Positions 60,652 to 64,000 of a DNA stretch of 64,000 nucleotides are shown here, in pieces. The notes below the pieces were generated by a model that saw only the letters and a program-made list of their open reading frames with translations, had not been told where the DNA came from and ran no database searches. The translations under genes and the position numbers were made by a program. How positions within the stretch are numbered: position 1 is the stretch's first letter; the number at the start of each line of letters is the position of its first letter. The stretch is taken from positions 1 to 64,000 of the forward strand of contig JAJHTX010000002.1 of NCBI GenBank assembly GCA_032164295.1, read 5' to 3'. The stretch is from Inonotus obliquus (Eukaryota; Basidiomycota; Agaricomycetes; Hymenochaetales; Hymenochaetaceae).

Positions 60652-60845
60652 AACGTGGCCAGCCTGGAAGATCTCCGAATTTACAAACCTTTCGGGTTAC
60701 CATCCACCAAATATCCGTCCAATCATTGTAGATTTGATTATAATCTGCCAGAACGTACTCGTAGTCGAATTACTATTTATACAGGGTCGGGATAGGAATT
60801 CAGAGGATGTGATCGGGAGCAAATATCAGAAAATTGATCGAAATG

Positions 60846-63180
60846 TTATAGTCGTGTCCACCCTTCTCCCTCAGGAAGCTTCAGGTTGTCCCTTTGTGTC
60901 AAGCATTCCTTCGCATCTTCGCCACGAGTGCGTCCAAGAGAATGACCGCCTTCGACATTTTCGTCGTCGTCCTGATCCGTTGTTGGTGTTAGATCCATGT
61001 CACCATCGTCACCCGTATTATTCTGCGACACTAGTCGATCTCCTCCTTCACCAGCCAAATGATAATCACGTCCATTCGGCAAGAAGCCGCGTCGAGGAGC
61101 AAGAAATCCAGCTTCTGCTTTGAAGCGAGCACGGGTGATGGCGGGTTGGGCTCTCTGCTGAAAAGCGCTGAACGTTCGTTGAAACGATGCAAATGCGTTC
61201 GGTTCCCTATCCAAGTCCTTGTCTCTATTCCTCTCCTTGTCCGTACCGCGATGCTCGAAGCGCGCGGCTATGCTACTGACAGCACCGCCAGTCCCTTCAC
61301 CGTCCCCGCGTCGTATGCTAAACGTATTTGCAAATGGTGATGTCCCATCGACGTCGGCATCCGCTCTATGGTCGGGATCCAGCAATCGCGGGCGTGATGC
61401 AAATTGCGCACTCTCGGGGCGTTTACGCTGAGCAAGGAATGGCGCTCCGGAATCCGAGGGCTGAGAAAAAGTTGAAGGAGAAGGGGGCTGGCGCAGGCTC
61501 TGAGAACGAGTGGGACGCACTTGTGGCGAAGAAACCGTAGAAGGTAACGGGGAAGGCAAAGAGGATTGATGAAGTTCATCACAGAACCCGGCAGTAGATA
61601 CGGATTTGTTGATAGATGAGGCACCACCCGAACCCGAAGGAGTATACTGAGAGTTGTAGGTCTGAAAAGATGGGGAACGAAGGTGACGAGAGCGACTAGA
61701 AGAATGGACGCTCGGTCTTCGCGCGGGATGCGTAGGAGGAGGGGAAAACTGTTCTGCAGAGGTATGCGCACATTTCGAAGTCGAGTGCTCCTCGTCGGAG
61801 GGAGATGGGGAAAGGTCGCGTGATTCCGATCGAGATTGTATGTTTAACCGCGTTAGTTGTGCACTCGCAACTTCCTCAAGACTTGCGACGCTGGGAGCAC
61901 CAGAATCCGATTTTGCAATAGGAATGTGTGTTGCACGAGGAGGCTGTGGTACAGGTCTCCGAGCGCCCTTTTCTGGACTGGAGCTTTGTGTTCGTCCGCG
62001 GTCTTTGCTTAGATTGCGAGGTACCAAAATATCTGACGAAGAACGGATGACCTCCAGAACACGCGTGCGCCCTGCTTCTTCTTGAGCACGTTTGAGAGAT
62101 GCGCCAACACGCGATGCAAGAAGCGATTGCTGCATCAACGGTGTCACACGATGAGGCGGAATAGGAGGGGGCGAGGAGTCCTTCATAGACGACGAGGAGC
62201 TCGAGACTGAGTTGCTGGAAGTGGCCGGATGCGAAGGAACGGTATATGGAGGTTTTGCGGGCAATGGCGGAGGCCTTGGTGAAATACTCGACGAAGATAT
62301 GTGAGCCGGTTTGCGCGGGGGGAGTGGTGGGGTACGTCCCGATCCAGAGTTAGGCTCGTATGTTCCCGAATGGGTTTTAGCGCGCTGAAGGAACGGATTT
62401 GTTGAGCCTGGTGGCACACCAACGCCAGCAGCGCGGGGCTTGGACAATGTGGGATGACCAGAGGGAGTAGAAGAAAGTGATGCTCGCCGAGGTGAGTCAG
62501 CGTCTATATGGTTCGAAGGTTTTGGTGTAGCAGCGTCAGGTTGATAAACAGAAGAGTTACTACCAAAGAAAGGATTCAGGTGTGCGGATTCGAACTTGGG
62601 TGATGAAGGAGGAGCATCCATAGTCGGGGGTTCGAGTTCGAAGACGGATCTGACATTTGTAGAGTTTGCAGGATGACGAGGAACTATGGGGGACGATGGT
62701 TCGGCTGTGAACATGGGGAAGAATTAGCACTCTTTTGCCATTGGGCAGGTCATCACAGATACACACCTTGAATGAAAACACTTCCCTCATATATTTCCCC
62801 TCCACGTCGAGCGTGCATTAAGAGACGCAATGCAGCAAGAAGCTGGCCACCAGACATTTCATTCTGTGGCATCTGAAGGACGAATAGATGCAAAACCTTA
62901 GACGAGAGCGACTATTTTAGTGGACGGACGCGAGGATGCTGTATGAGACTGGAAAATTCACCTTGTCAATCTCTGAAGATCCAAGATCTCTGAACCGGCC
63001 CTTCATCCAAGCTCGAACGACGGGAAGGGCTACCTTCTTGTTTTCCAGCTCGTCGTCCGAGATGCGCATGGACGGCTTATCAACGTCGTCGAGAATATCA
63101 CGCAAAGCTTGGACATATTCGCTATATTCGGCATCTGAGAGGGCTGAGAGATGGAGGAATAAGCTTCGCTTGGGCGGCAT
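60846..63180 (-). CDS. Conserved-looking fungal protein with NPF motifs
   Basis: Three exons (63,180-62,962; 62,896-62,767; 62,704-60,846) give 736 codons in one frame with GT-AG introns. The N-terminus, SLFLHLSALSDAEYSEYVQA to VVRAWMKGRFRDLGSSEIDK, is helical; exon 2 has MSGGQLLAALRLLMHARRGG, an EH/EF-hand-like helix pattern. The long remainder is Ser/Pro-rich and disordered, with NPF motifs (LNPFFGS, TNPFLQR) that bind EH domains, and poly-Pro runs (PPLPPRKP, PPPLPAKP) that bind SH3 domains. It ends in LPEGEGWTRL. The composition suggests an endocytic or cortical actin adaptor. This is an inference from motifs; I do not know a named orthologue. It is the first clearly host-like intact gene, with GC-rich codon use. 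Confidence 0.8.
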
Positions 63181-63817
63181 GGGTGTGTCTATATGCGGAG
63201 GACGAGGAGGAGGGAGATACGCATGAGTAGCGTAGAGTACAACCTATTGCTGGTGTCGGTCGGTGCTCCGGTTCAGCTGCGGGCGCGGGGACATATGCGA
63301 ATGACGGCATTAGAAAAGCAGTGCAGAATGTGCGCCTTGGCATATCGGCTATTTCCGTATGATGGGGCTCGCGTTTATGCTGGCCCCAGCCGCAATCGAA
63401 ACCATAAATCGCATATTTTGGTGCTTATATTGAGATATGATCATATCTGTATAGCTGTACAACTAAGGATTGAAGTTTGTCCGCCGTGCTACCAGCTGCT
63501 ACCAATGAGATCTCAATATAAAGAGTCTCTGAGCCGAGGTGTCTTTATGAATCAGCGAGACTTGTTTGTTTCACAGCCAAAGGTTCCCAATCTAATCAAA
63601 GTACCACAAAATACGGGGAATACATCTTGCATCTTGCATCTTGCTATCGCTCATACGAGCTGGCATCGCCTGCAAAATAAAAGAATAAATCACAACCCAT
63701 TATACATTGCTTCTTGTCTGCCATGACATGAGATACCTCCTGCAATCAGTGACGATGGACCAAGTCTCCATTCGTCCGGATTCTTGGGCGAAAAACAGGT
63801 ATTATTAAGCTCGTAGA
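63181..63817. other. Intergenic region, no gene called
   Basis: Upstream region of the NPF gene. Its first 100 bp are purine-rich on the plus strand. A 177-codon plus-strand frame (63,193-63,726) shows no protein-like features and I do not call it. Confidence 0.4.
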
Positions 63818-64000
63818 CTAATGATATGTTCCGAGACTCTTGTTGGGATTTATCGCTATTCCTGTCATATCAACGAGTTGTATGTCTTGTTGATTGGAAG
63901 CTTGCTGGTTACGGGGCCGCGCAGCTCCTCGCATATTGAGGATGATCCTGGACCCGATAATTGAGTAGCCGCAACGAAGAACTGGAGTGAGAGATGAGGC
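63818..64000 (-). CDS. C-terminal end of a gene entering from the right
   Basis: The minus-strand frame from the window edge reads CGYSIIGSRIILNMRGAARP and on to AINPNKSLGTYH, stop TAG at 63,818-63,820. The SRxxLNxRG pattern is like the end of basidiomycete multi-pass proteins of the DUF6533/6534 type. With so little sequence this is only a suggestion. Confidence 0.35.
   Translation of the reverse strand, partial: ASSLTPVLRCGYSIIGSRIILNMRGAARPRNQQASNQQDIQLVDMTGIAINPNKSLGTYH

Noticed and set aside
62575..62605. GTTCGAATCC on the minus strand, like a tRNA B-box
   Set aside because: It lies within the coding sequence of the NPF gene (SPKFESAHL) and has no tRNA body around it.
63193..63726. 177-codon plus-strand open frame
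   Set aside because: It overlaps the promoter side of the NPF gene, has no protein-like segments, and frames of this size occur by chance in such DNA.

Overview
The window is the end of a fungal chromosome, most likely from a mushroom-forming basidiomycete (Agaricomycetes). It opens with a telomeric tract. Its intact genes carry many 45-70 bp GT-AG introns. The repeats and gene families are ones expanded in that class: KDZ (Kyakuja/Dileera/Zisupton) transposases, Spt5-like KOW proteins and telomere-type RecQ helicases.

From the telomere to about 49 kb the DNA is mostly a graveyard. It holds a decayed KDZ transposase (1.35-4.5 kb), a decayed Spt5-like gene split by a 1.3-kb element (4.5-8.7 kb), unknown broken genes (10-17.5 kb) with a hAT-like element that itself carries a nested LTR-like insert, and three copies of a module in which an unidentified gene lies tail-to-tail with a piece of CSE1. 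It also holds broken copies of core cellular genes: ATG11, TOM1/HUWE1, MED12/SRB8, SPT8 and ubiquitin. A TAM/LaeA-like methyltransferase, nearly intact, sits among them. Remains of a Ty3/gypsy gag and part of a 2OG/AlkB-like gene lie at 36-43 kb. Most of these copies show stops, frameshifts or truncation, so the functional genes are presumably elsewhere in the genome.

From 49.8 to 58.6 kb the character changes. A palindrome-bearing tandem array, interrupted by a TA-flanked MITE, precedes an intact six-exon gene (386 aa, unknown). This converges on a very large eight-exon gene with zinc-finger-like, YR-like and RecQ helicase segments. The helicase frame is 1,959 codons, a sum of exons exactly divisible by three, but it contains eight in-frame TAA/TAG codons, no TGA and no frameshift. 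All eight sit where glutamine would be reached by one base change, and one falls at a motif (SG-x-P) where, as I remember the family, Gln is usual. This is the most unusual signal in the window: either UAR codons are read as sense, or the gene was inactivated only by C-to-T changes at Gln codons.

Beyond 58.8 kb come G-tracts, an LTR-like fragment, a 1.08-kb fold-back element with nearly identical 446-bp arms, and then an apparently ordinary host gene (735 aa, NPF motifs). The C-terminal end of another gene runs off the window.
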